From positions 948,667 to 1,012,666 of the forward strand of contig PTFA01000275.1 of NCBI GenBank assembly GCA_003342895.1: DNA of 64,000 nt. Direction: 5' to 3'. The position numbers were made by a program, and so were the translations under genes. Source of the stretch: Casuarius casuarius. Its lineage: Eukaryota > Chordata > Aves > Casuariiformes > Casuariidae. Positions within the stretch are counted from its first letter, which is position 1; every line of letters begins with the position of its first letter. Shown here in pieces: positions 1-12,843 of this stretch. The notes below the pieces were generated by a model. That model had not been told where the DNA came from, searched no databases, and saw only the letters and a program-made list of their open reading frames with translations.

Positions 1-3000
1 CAGAATTTGTCCAGAGTGTCTCTATGGTCTCTGCCAACTATTAAGCTTTGCAATGGTTTAGATGAAGTGTGAACTTGACACGTTCAACATATGACTGCAC
101 ACTGCAGGCAGGGAGGTGATATTCCCCAGTTCCTTGGATTATGTAAACAGGCTCTGGTCTCTCAGGACATCTTCTAATTTACTGACTATAGGTACCAGAT
201 AGCTCTAATAGTAAAACAACAACAAAAAAAGTTTTACTTAGCAAGACTTTTAGTGTGGCACGCATCTCAAATCGATTTTGATGTATGCAGTAGGTGTCTA
301 TTATTACCCTGGGCTCTGTTTATTCTCCAGAAAAGCAGGCATTTCTAGAGAACAATTCCTCTGACTTGCTTTAGACTGTTCCAGCAGGATTAGCTAAGTT
401 GTTCCTCACTTGTGTTTGTCTCACTCTATTGATTATAAGGGGATGCTAGAAATATTAGCTCATGTGTAGACACCTGCATAGTAGATATCTAAAGGTGGAT
501 TAAATTAGTCCCACTGTTAGTTACAAGTTCAAGCAAGAAAGTTTATATATGAAGCAAACATAAAATGATTTCAGTTAAAATTTAGCTACCAGATACTGCT
601 GTCTTTGCTCTACACAGTCTTCCTGAGTTGTATTGTCAGTCTTAGATCTAGAGAGTCAGGGTTCACAGCAACTTTCCATTTTCCAAGTGTTTCCTTGAAT
701 TCTGAATGTCATCTGCCTGTCTCTACCCCTACTTATATTCTTGTAGAAAAAAGAAGCAAAAATAAGTGACTTCTATCTGGACCTAAGTGTTGAGTACTTA
801 AAGGGCTTATCCCTCTCAACAGCACATGGTGATAAACATTCCCACTGACCAACATGAAGGGAATTTTCCCCAGCCTCCTATATTGTCATCCAGGAAGGTA
901 TCTGCATTGCATAACTACATGAATGTTTTTTTTCGTACAACTGTTTTCCCTTTATTTATAGTCACTCATCTGGCTAACTGTTCCCGTCTAATCTGGGCTC
1001 TTCGCTTACTATTAAAAGTCTCCTATGAGGTTACAGATACATTTATATGTGAATTATTGTATCAACATTTACATTTGTATGGAGTTACACAGGCTATATC
1101 CTGTATTTCTGTAGAGAACACTTTCTGTAGAGAACAGACATGAGGCAATGTCAAAAAAATGTGACACCTTTGGAAAAGAAACACTCTTTGAACATGAGGG
1201 CAAATTCTCCTCAACATGTTTTATTGAAAATCTAGTGTCAAAAGTTTAAATTCCTATTTTGATATGGCATAAAGACCTAGAGCAAACAGACCAAATGGGA
1301 ATTGCTCCCTGTCTAAGTTTTGCCTATTTATACTTTAGGATAGAAAGTTTATATTGTTACTTAGAAACATACAGAATTTATAATCTGTATGATAATTCAG
1401 CACTAAAAATCACTGCTTCTTCAGTTGCAAAAAGAAATTGTATCCCTCATGTTCCTACTTGCTATCTGACATTTTGGTCACTGTTCCTATACACTGAGTA
1501 CCTGACTCATCAAAGAGCAGTAGTCTACAGCAACCATGAAGCACGTTAGTTTTCACCACTCACGGAAGAATGGTGCAAAGGGAAATGTAATAACAAGTTC
1601 AACTGGCTATTATTCTTAGATAAACCTTGTATATAGAGCTTAGTCTAAGGCATTCCACCTTATCTACAGAAAATGGACTCCACTTAGTTCTTGAAATCCC
1701 TAGGGCTATTTTGTAAAACTTATAAGCATTTCATTATTAACTGTTCCTGTGGGAACTGTATTGGCCTTGCAACGCAGTGAATTGCACGCAGCATATCAGA
1801 GTTTCACCCAGATTGAGTTCGAGCACCAATGTAGAAATCTACGTGAGGGAGGATATAAAACACAAAGTGGAAGTGTGTGAATCTTGATGAATTGTGAGAA
1901 AGACTCAAACCAAAAAAATGAATGATAGCAAAAGTATTACTTCAGAGGGCTTTGCATAGACCTGTGTGTGGAAACAATGTACAGTTACTGGTTCTTTTTA
2001 TTGATCTGTACAGAGCTTTTTAACAGATACAGGTCATAGAAAATTTGAAGGTTCAGGGGACAGAGAATTAATGTGGAAAAATGGAACTGAAGTAAGAAAG
2101 AATTATGTTGTTTGCTGCAAGCTAAGTACCAAGATGGGAAGAACCCAAACAGAGGAAGCAATTATTACTCACTGCATCCATTTCTTTTATTCACCATAGC
2201 TATAGGATTTTCATGATGTTTTTAGTGATTAGGTCCCAAAGACTCATTGCTGAAAGTTGATGAATAGCTATAATATAATCCAAAGGCCCAAATAATTAAT
2301 CAGAACATAGCTTTGAAGTGTCAATCATGTGCTAAAGTGGATTACTGCAGCACAATTAGGATTCATAAATTTTAAATTTAAAAATGTATATATGAATAGT
2401 TTTATGGGGTTTGTGCAATACCTCCTTCTGCTATGGAAGATAGAACCAATTAAAAGGATAAGGGAAAAGTTGAAAATTGAATTTTTCTTCTATTTTGAAT
2501 AGATTGTTCTTTTTCCTAATTCTTCTTTTGTGCCTTTTGGTTCAATGCTCTCATGTTCTGAGATTTCACATAAACTTGTATGTTCAATGAGAGATAAGAA
2601 TGCTCAGCAGCTTTCAGAATGCTCAACACATTGCAAATTGAGTTCTTTTCGACTTTCCTCAGGACTCGCTGGCTTCTTTCTTTCTTTTGCTCTTTCCATC
2701 TGTGAAGCTTAATGTCCTTCTGAGGCAGGGACTAGTTTGGGATTAATAGTTGCTTTTTACTACTTAGTTTAATTTGCAAAAAAGAAATTAGAACAGTGAA
2801 CAGTACCTCATTTAAAAAGTGAGTTTAATGTCTGAAAAATCGATAAAGTGTTCCAGAAATGCTAACTTCATTCTTTACCAGGAAGAGATACTTTCATGGT
2901 ATATCTTTCACTCCTCTTTCTATCCCTGTTCTCCCAAATGCTGGTCTGTCTCTTCACAGTTCTTTATGCTCTTAAAAGATGAAAACCAAAAAGGCCTTTT

Positions 3001-6000
3001 CTTCTGTTGATGCAGATGGACAGTCCACCAGCTGCAAGACGAAACTATCTGAGATCCTCTAGAGTACTTTGTAAGAGGAGCTGCCTGTTAGGAGCTGGTG
3101 TTCTCCCAAAGGGTGGGAGAAGGTATAAACAAAAGCTGAAAGCTTGTCTTGTCAGCAGAGGAAAAGCAAGAGAACAGAATGAGGGAAAGGCAGACTTTTC
3201 TGATGTACTCATCATGTAAATAGATTAGCAATGTTTTTATTTCCTCACCTATTTCTTCTGTAAACATATTTAGATACACTATATATTTTGGAGGTTATGA
3301 ATAAAGGCTTGTGTTTGTCATTTAGTTTTACTTAATCTGGTTTGACTTGCATGTGATTTCAGATGACTGGATAACCCCAAGGCATTCTTTATCCAAAATA
3401 TTTAGCCATACCGCCACAAACTGAGGCTCTGGGAAACTTGGCAAGTGTCTCAACCCCCCCAGCACACCCTCAGCTGTATCCAAAATCTAACTGAGTGGCT
3501 TGCTGTTGAGCCATGCAGGCTAGGAGGTGGACTAGCATGGCAGGGATTTGAGATGCAGAGTTGTCTGCCTCAGACCATTTGGTGACACTGAAGGTTGTCT
3601 GTCGTGCTGTTTGGTACATGAAGCCTAGGGGTAACAGGGACTGTGTTACAACATTTATTACCCACTTATTTGTTGACTGAGGCCTCCTTTGCTCACTGAC
3701 TCATTCATTATTCCCTAAATAACCTTTTCAGAGCAACTGTTGAGAAATGATCTGATTCAAAGTCTAAAGAAATCTATTAAAACAAGATAACTATTGTCTT
3801 GAACAGACTTAAGAACAGGCTTGAAAAAAGATAACATTAATTGAATGTGAGAATGACATGCCTGAGTTCTGAATATCTGAAACAGATATATGGATACCAT
3901 CTTTCAAGAACTGAAGGGGTCAAATTTTGAAATTGTGTTCTAAGATTAGAAAATAACAGAAAGCAATTTGATTTTATCTATGCAAAAGGATATTGATTTC
4001 CTTGGAAATTCTTAACATAGACCATGCATTTCACATCCTTCTCTTTCTCTCACGCTTTGACTTCGGTACAACTTACAAATGACCATCTTCCTTAATATAA
4101 TGCAAAGATAACACTAACAATTTCATTTAAATAAAAAATACAGTAAAATATTGTCAAGCCATCAATTTAGCCTATGGTCATTGTTGTTCATGACTTCTGT
4201 GGATAAGCTCTAGCTTTTTATATGTCACACGCAGAGACTCAGTTGACATAGCTAGTTTGGATAAAACATTTTCATCTTGTAAATTAAATGCAGTTAACCC
4301 ACACATTAGTACATTATATCAAATTTTCTCCTATTCAGTGTTTGATTTTGAGACGATTTTTTTCCAAATAGGTAGCACTTGAGTTAGCTACTGTAACTCT
4401 TTTTCTTAATAAAGCCTCATTTAAATATAAACAGTTTATATGGCATTAGCCTTGGATGTAGAAGTCTTGAGTTATTTTGCAGTATAAAGAAAAATGTCAC
4501 TGCCTCCTCTGTATTGTGTATCTCTCCTTGTGGCATGGCATATATTTATACACTACATGTTTATTCTGGAAAGCAAAAACAGAATATGAAATTTATTTGT
4601 GATTCTTACTAAATAATTTACTAATCTAATCAGTTCCATGCAAGCAGGAAAATATTGATTCACTTTACATAATAATGTTCAGCTGAGAAAGATCCTTTAG
4701 TGGACTATCTAGCATGTTTAAATGAAAATAAATTGATTGGCATACTGCTTGTATTGCAAAGAAGAAAGAAAACAACAACAAAAATTCTCATCTGTAATCC
4801 AAGTAAATTTTTATTCTAAAATCATATGAAAGGAGTAACTGCATGAATATTTAGTCACATGAGAAGGAAAATGGGTTACCAATGATTCAAAGATAAATAG
4901 CTTAGGGAACTTTGCCTACTGTGAGATCGTAAAACTAAATAACACTCCCAGTCACAGAGCTTGAATCATGTGCTCCTGGTTGGTTTTGTTCTTCACAGTT
5001 ATGTATGAGAATGGCCACACTTGTTGTCTGAGGATTAGAATCAAATCATGGCAGAGGGACTAGAATGGAAGTTATTTGTTGTTTTAAATAATGAGTGTAT
5101 TGTAGTACTTTTGATAGAAGAAAGAAATAACAGTATCATATCCTGTCATGCAAAGCCATAACTTTCACCATAAGCTGTACTAATTTTGAGACAGCTATGT
5201 GGTTGGCAGAAACAGAGTAACAAGAGATTTATGAAAGCAATGATACTGGTATGTGTGACCACATCCTTTCCAGCATCAGCCTCATGTGTAAAACCTCCTG
5301 TCAGCTCATCATTTATGCAAAGTGGAATAACCATGGAATAACTGAAGAATCAGAAGACTGCAATAGCCAAAAAGTCCAAAATACAAACCTTCAGGCATTA
5401 TTGTCTGAACAATACTTAAGTATCCACTTTTTACTTCAAATAATTGTTGCATTGTAAAACAGTGTCCTAATGAGCATGAGTGGAATATTGACTGCAAAAC
5501 ACGTGCTGAATTAATTACACAGAGCTAGAAATGCTGCAGATTAAGAATAGCAAGCTGGTTCATTTAACTCTTGCTGTGTTTTCTGCACACCATTCCTGGG
5601 GGCCCTGCTACATGGCCCATTATCTGTTGCCCTTGCCTTGTATGATAAAGTATCCAGTAATATGTCAACATGATAAATGACATTGAAGTATTCAGCAGAA
5701 CAAGAAAACACCACTAACAGGGAAAAATGAACATCAGTGGATACACTAGTGATTAAAACTGCAGCTGAACCAGCTGCCTTCAAATTAAGATCTCCTAGAG
5801 AGCACATATTTGTGCCAGTTAAGATACCCACCAAGGCTCTGTAGAAAAGTAAAAAAACACAGATTCTTTCATAGCTAGCAAAGCTTAAGACAGAATAAAA
5901 GAAGTGCCTTATACAGCAGTGAAGTTTGCAGTTTTATTCTGCATTCCCATAGTAGAGTCACTGATGATGCACACTGAAAAAGCTGTACCACTTATGCTGG

Positions 6001-9000
6001 TGACCACCTGTATGAACAATATGATCACTCAGATTCCTCTTTCAAAACTCCCATAATGCCAGTGGTCAAGTTTTATTTAACCCCTGGGATTAGGTAATGC
6101 ATAGTTAACTAGTGCTATAGTAGTGCTACTCAAAATTGGTGAGCTCCTTGTGCAACCAGAAGAAAAAACATTGTTAAACACTCTCTGCTATCTTTATGTT
6201 TATACATACTCAAACAGTAGAGATATTAGCAGCCAATAATGTATCAGCTTTTTAATAATACGAGATAGCAACAATAAATCAGTTACCCCTCCTAGAAGCA
6301 TCATAGTGGTTTCAGGCACTGGATGGTTATTAAGATGTAGCAAGTCAACTCACCTGATACCACAAGCATTAGCAAGCTCAGTGTGTCAGCAAGTGGTATC
6401 TGCTACTACTTATGCTGCATGTCAGTACAGTGTAATTAGCGCTGAGTAGCCTGAGGCATCACTAAACACTACTTGTTACACAGCAGTGTACTTATATCCA
6501 GCCTTCACCAGTTCAGGAGGAAGGCAGCATGACACGAACGTTGTACTGATAAATAATGTTAAAACAGAGAGTGATTTTTATGTGGGATTATCTCCATTAT
6601 TATTATTATTTTCTAGAAAAGCTGCTGTGGTAAATGAGGACAAGACCATGTGAATGGCAGCCATCAGCATTGCACATCAAGTCTCAAGACAGCTGTGAAC
6701 CAATGGCAGGACGTTACTTCCCAATATTGTATCTGAAGCAAGCTACATGCACTGTGTGGGTCACTGAAGTGGGAGGTGCTAAAGACTGGTTGCATGACGT
6801 AGCGAAAGGGAAGTCACAGGAAGTTAAGTTAACACCCCCACAAAAACTATTGGCTTTTGTCACAGCAGATGACTTGTGGAGAATAGGCTTCAGTAGTTCA
6901 GCAGATGTTACATGAAAGTGATTTTCCCTGTTTGCTGTGCAAGAGACATGACATAACCACTTTTTCCCCTGTTATTGCGTTTTATTTGGCTTGAAGAATT
7001 ACCCATGTTATTCTAAACAATTGGAATATGTTTCATATATAGTACTACGCTTCACTTAAAAATGACACATTACATGGAATCTATCAAATCCAACTGAGAA
7101 CTACAATCTGAGACATATAAATCTAAGATAATCCCTTTAAAGTTCATTCGTAGGAAACAGGATGGTGCCACTAATGTCTGAAAATAGGTTAGGAGTCTTT
7201 GCCCTCACAGTGCCTGTTTCTCTTTACTGATCGAAGGATGACAAAGATGACTTGTTATCTTAAGGACAGAAATCAAATATCAGTAGGATCTCTGTTCCGG
7301 TTTAGGAAATTGTGGCTTGCTAAAACTGTTCATAGTGATGAATAAGAATCTGATTTTGTTCAGTTGCATTTGTTGAGTAGATTCTTAAAAGCAAAAGCTT
7401 AGAATCTGAGAACTGGCAAAGTTGAGAGTGATTCCCCTTCTTCTGATGAATTCACCCCTTTCTTTGCCATTATATAGTCTAGAGTGTCAAGGATACTTTG
7501 GAAAATATTTTTCCTACCACTTGTTTTGGGATAAATAGACAGTTCAAATGTGAAAATAAAATTGCAAGCCAAAGAATCTCCTGAGGACTGCTACACATCA
7601 TCATGTCCACCACCCAGTTCCCAATGTACAGGCTTGTGCTGTGCCTTCAAAATTTAATGGAGAACACAAAGTGAATCATTCTTTTTTGGTATACCTTGAT
7701 TTTATCTGGTTGCCAGATTTGTTGCTTCCTTCCTTGGTGAAACTTTGAAGAAAACTTATTTATGTGTCTATCTGCTCTCTCTGAAAGTTTTCTGCTGCTT
7801 TCTTGGATAAGTATTAGAGTGTTGTGCCCGTGACCTTTATTTACAAATTCTAGTTGCATACAGGATAATACATAAGTAGTTTTATAAAAGTTTTAATGTC
7901 TAATAGTTAGAAAAGTTTCCTCTTCCTTCTAGTAGAGCAATTAACCCCTTCATTATTTTTTTCCCATTATAATTAATTATTTATGTCTGAAAATGTCACC
8001 ACGCAATGAGGAAAGCAACCTAAAGGCAGCAACTTGGAAAATATAAATTAGCAATGTAATATATGGGATGGAGGAGTGTACAGTATGAGAGTATCATCAG
8101 TGGGTGATAAGAGAGGGGAATTTAAAAGATAGTAGGGAAGAGAGATCAAATTCTGAACGCTCTGAACAGTAAGACCAAAAGTTTATGTGCAAAAATGGAA
8201 TGAGAACTAGTGTAGTGACTCAAACAATGAATAATGTAAGCAGGACAATGGATAAGCATACAGGCCATGGTTATAAAGACTTTTTTTTTTTTTTGTAGTT
8301 CATAGTGAAAGTTATGAGAATTCCAAGGTCAAGTGAGTAAGTCACTTGTAAGTGAGTAAGTGATCACAGTAATCAAAACAAAAGATTTGATATAGTGGTT
8401 TCAATGATATCATTTAGCTATAGAAGAGGACTTTTGATCTGGAATCTGTTTGGAAAGAAGCTGAGGAATGGTCATGCATAGAATATTTTCATTATTAATC
8501 TAACAATTTAAGTATAAAAAGATTTGCAGTCAGAAATTCTTTGATTAAAAAAAAATATCCAAAGTCTTTCTCATGAACAAAAAAAAATCACCAGCAATGC
8601 CAATTATACCTGCTGAGCACTGTGGTATTCCTGGCTGTATGGGTTGCTTCAGTGTTCCAATTCATATTATTTGCACATGCTAGGAAATAGTTTCTGTTAT
8701 GCCTTCACCTAATGTATCTGTGCATGAGGGGCTAACTTAGAGAATGAGATTCATCTCACCTCAGTTTAGGTATCTAAAATGTAAAGATCTAGGCTATTCA
8801 TCTAAACCTCTTCCATAGACAGTAGAGAGAAAGAGGCATCTCCAGAGATGCATTCATCACGCTTCTAATAGATACTTATTTGAAAATGAACTAAATCACT
8901 CTCTGGAGGTCTCACTTCTCTCTTTCCATGGATTATAAAGAAAGCATAGACAACTAACCTGGACTACATGCCAAACTTTTTAATGACTGAAGTGAAGTGA

Positions 9001-9699
9001 ATATCATTTACAGTAACTTGTCCCATAGTGAGACAAATTTCTCTAAGAATAGTTCCTTTTTGCATTATACTACTCAAGCTTTTACCATTCTGTCTATATT
9101 CATGGCTATGGAGAGAGACTGTTTTAAAAAATCCATGTGGAAACTTTATCACTTTATTGCCTTTTCCATGAGAATGTTCTTTATTATTTCTTTAATTAGA
9201 CATCATTGCTAACAGGGAAATATTTTGACACTCCAATATTCTTTGTTCTAAAGATAAAAAGAGCAAAAGAAAGGTAGATTGGGCAGAAGGAGCAAATAGA
9301 TACATTAGTCAGTTCTTTGTGAGGGTTTTCCTTTATCCAAAATTCCTGAGTCTCTTGAGTTCAGAGGTATTGGTAAATCATTGTGACTGCTGTATTTTGT
9401 ATATATGTAATGAGCAACGCAACTAAAACAAAAATATAACAAAACAATTTTAACTCTCACAAATAGACACAAGAACATACATAAATATTCATGTACACAC
9501 TTCCCCCTACACTCCACCTTATGGTTGTCATCTAAAATTTTAAATCCAGCACAACTGGATAGGCACTTATACCACAGCTAGTAAACTGGGATCTTGATAA
9601 TCAAGGAATTTCTAGACATGAGACTAACAAAAAGCAAGCAGAGTACTAAAATCTATTTTCTATGAAAAAAAAAAAAACATCTTGACAGAACCTATCTCC
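1..9699. other. AT-rich non-coding stretch, no gene recognised
   Basis: I see no recognisable exon, RNA gene or young transposon here. Open frames of 60-105 codons occur on both strands but have no family resemblance and an AT-driven composition. Small features are an ATT run at about 6596-6611, a 14-base T run at 8281-8294, and a 12-base duplication (AAGTGAGTAAGT at 8331 and 8350). A somewhat GC-richer patch lies at about 3390-3720. Some parts may be conserved non-coding DNA, which cannot be judged from one sequence. Confidence 0.6.
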
Positions 9700-11869
9700 A
9701 TATCTTAATGCTTAAAAATAAGGAGGATGTCTCTGGAGGTACAACCTCAGTGTCAGCCTTGGCTGCAGTGACCAAAAGATCGTAGGGTTCAAGATGCTAA
9801 GGAGCATGAGGAAGACAAGTAGCGAAATAAAAGACCTTGGACATCACAAGAGAAGATTTCATCTCCTAGGACAGGACTTGCACAGGGAATTGTTAGGAGG
9901 GATCCCACAAAGCTCTGTTTTGGAGGGCAGAGGAGCTCAGAAGTGCTGGGAGATTTTCAGAAACAGCCTTCTCAAAGCAGAAGAGTGGTCCATCCCTCAA
10001 GTGGAAAAAGGTGCAGGCATAGTAATAAACCAGCCTGGTTAGCTTGGTGAGCTGCTGAGAGAGCTCAAATGCAAAAAGGAAGCATATGAGAGATGGAAAA
10101 GGGGACAGATTGCCAAAGATAAATATACAAATATTGCTTAAGTGTACAGAGATGCTGGTTGGAAGGCAAAAGCTGATCTGGAGCTCAAACTGACAAGAGA
10201 TGTCAAGAAAGCAAGAGAGGCTTCTATAGGTCTGTTAGTAGCACGTGGAAGTACAAGGAAGATGTAAGATCACTGCTGAATGAGGCTAGAAAGTTATTTA
10301 CAAATGACACAGAAAAGGCTGAGGTACTCAATGCTGTCTTCACCTCAGTCTTTATGGGTAAGGCTAGTACCCAGTCTCTATGCCAAGAAGCAACAATGAA
10401 ACAAATGGTGATGAACCACTGATAGTAGAACAGGTTCTGTACAAATCTGTACAAATTGGACATATACAAGTATATGGGATCTGACAGGATGCATTGGAGG
10501 ACAGTTGGCAAACATAATTTCAAAGCCACTTCCTATCATCTTTGAAAGATCATAGAGATCAGAGAAGGTCTCAGGTGACTGGAAAAGGGTAAATATTACA
10601 TCCATCTACAAAAAGAGCAAAAAGGAAGGCCTGAGAAACAACAGACCAGGTGGAAGGGACTTCAGTCTCTGGGAAAACTGTTGAACAAGTCCTCAAAAAA
10701 TCTATTTCTAGGCACACAAAGGACAAGACAGAGATTGGAAAACACAGATTTACTAAGGGTAAATTGTGTCTGACCAACCTGACTTCTCTGTCTGAGGAAA
10801 CAGCTTGCTCAGTAGGTGAAGGGAGAACTGTGGACATATCTACCTTAATTTTAGCAAGGTATTTGACAAGGTGTTCCACAACTTCCTTGTTAATAAGCTC
10901 GTAAGATATGGCCTGGACAAATGAACCTCAAGATGGATGGAAAACTGGCTAAACTGCTGAACTCAAAAAGTGGTTGTTAACAGCTTGAAGCCAAACTGGC
11001 AGATGGTCAGGAGCGGAGTTCCTCAGGGGTCAATATCGGATCTTTATAACCAATCTGAGTGACAAGATTAAAAACACCATCACCAAGTTTGCAGATGATA
11101 CCAAACTGGGAGGAAAAGCCAAAATAAGCAGAGTTCTTGACAGGCTGGAAGACTGGGCCGAGAGGAATTGCATGAGATTTAAAAAGATAAAGTCCTGCAG
11201 CTGGGATGGAATAATCCCAACCAGCAGTGCAGGACAAAGTCTGACTGTCTGAGGAGCAGATCTGCTGAAAAGGGCCTCAGGATCCTGGTGGACAAGAAGC
11301 TCAACCTAAGCCAGTATTGCATCCTTGCCACCATGAAGGCAAACTGTGTTCTGGGCCATATCAGTGAGACCATTGCCACCAGACCAAGGAATGTGATTAT
11401 ACCACTCTACTCAGCACTTGTTAGGCTACACCTGGAATACTGTGCCCAGCTTTGGTCTCCCCAGTACAAGAGAGACAATAAAGAATCAGAGCAGGACCAG
11501 AAAAGGGCCATCAAGATGATTAGAGTGCTGAAAAAGTTCAAGAAACTGGGATTTTTTCCCTCTTCAGAGGAAAGAGAAGGAGGTTCTCTGTTCACAAAGA
11601 TTCACAGTGAACAAATAAGAGGCAGCAGACAGAAGTTACTTCTAGGGAAATTCCATTTGGATATAAGAAAAAAAAGAAAACTCAGAACAATTAAACATTG
11701 GAATAGGCTTCCCAGAGCAGTGGTGGAATCACCTTGCTGGAAGTATTCAAGACAGCTTGACAGGCCCCTGAATAGCCTAATCTAAGGCCCTGCTTTCCAC
11801 AGAAGGTTGGACCAACAGGCCTCCAGAGATCCTTTCCAGCTTAGATTTTTGTATCATTCTTTGATTATG
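9700..11869 (+). mobile_element. CR1 non-LTR retrotransposon, 5'-truncated
   Basis: This is the 3' part of a chicken-repeat-1 (CR1) LINE, the dominant retrotransposon of birds. It copied itself by target-primed reverse transcription. The segment from about 9720 matches the part of CR1 ORF2 before the reverse transcriptase. An RT region follows with KGKLCLTNL at about 10757-10783 and the catalytic FADD at 11088-11099. The C-terminal region of ORF2 and a short 3' UTR come last. The end at about 11851-11869 is a degenerate form of the ATTCTATG-type octamer tail. The start is approximate because the 5' edge fades into AT-rich DNA. Frames change several times, so it is dead. CR1 usually leaves no clear target duplication and I see none. 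Confidence 0.9.
10240..11785 (+). pseudogene. CR1 ORF2 reverse transcriptase remnant
   Basis: This is the decayed reverse transcriptase of the CR1 copy. Recognisable blocks in order are the pre-RT segment around 10260-10380, the MGPDG-like region near 10470, and the KGK.CLTNL motif near 10760. Next come a degraded VPQGSI-like patch near 11015-11035 and the intact FADD active-site motif at 11088-11099. The C-terminal block is open from 11288 to 11785. FADD and that last block lie in different frames, so at least one frameshift separates them, and stops occur between the earlier blocks. The enzyme would have acted on CR1 RNA in ribonucleoprotein form. This copy cannot encode it. Confidence 0.85.
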
Positions 11870-12812
11870 TCTTTCACCCAACAAAACCTATATTTGATTT
11901 ACTGAGGATCATCAGGCAACTTAATCTGAATAAACTAAAGAAGTGATTTTAAAGAGGACTAGTTTCACTACATCAAACTCCTTGTGGATACTCTCATTCA
12001 CTACTTAAGGAGTCTTAAGTTGATTAACCTTAAATCACTTCCCTCATTGTCAATTGAAAGACCAATATTTTCTCACAAACTTAGACATGCTCCATTTTTT
12101 ATGGTTTATATTTAAACATTGTATATGTGCTCAGAATATTGGTTAAGCACATTGGAATAAATAAAGATACACTCAAAAAATTGCAGCACTCTCCATGCAG
12201 AACATTAAGATACTGCCAATACTTACACTGTCTGTCATCAGTGGATAATGAAGGGTTCTGTCTGTATTGTACCAATCTGGTCACTTGATGAAAACATCTC
12301 AACTGATACATCCTCATTCAGACACTTATGTTGTACTGGTACAGATGCCAGGTTATTTGACTAACCATCCATCTGCAGCAGATACATTATACTCTGGAAA
12401 TACTGGTGAATGTGGAACCACACAGACTTTAATCATTACAGAGGAATGCACTTTGCCACCTTGAAGTGAATATCATCATAAGGTTAAAAGTGTCTAGCAT
12501 CAGCCATTAATCATCTGCAGGCCTGTTTAAGCTCTGTCGTAGCATGGCTATTCATATGCCTTGCTTATTTGGCAGAATATTGTGAAGCATGGACATTTGA
12601 GAAGGAGACCTGGAGATGCAGCATGAATGTTGATTTTCACTACGATACCTAACCATAAGGAAGGGAGCAGTGGACAACCCATAAATCTGGCCTCTCTGCA
12701 GTAATTTTTAATCTCATTTCAATATCATGTGGTGACCCACTTAATTTACACAGCAGAATACTTGTCCTGCTGAGGCACAAACTATATCATGTCAGCTTCT
12801 TTCATCTTAATT

Positions 12813-12843
<31 letters not shown>

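Noticed and set aside
8331..8361. Duplicated AAGTGAGTAAGT
   Set aside because: A single short local duplication that fits replication slippage. No array follows.
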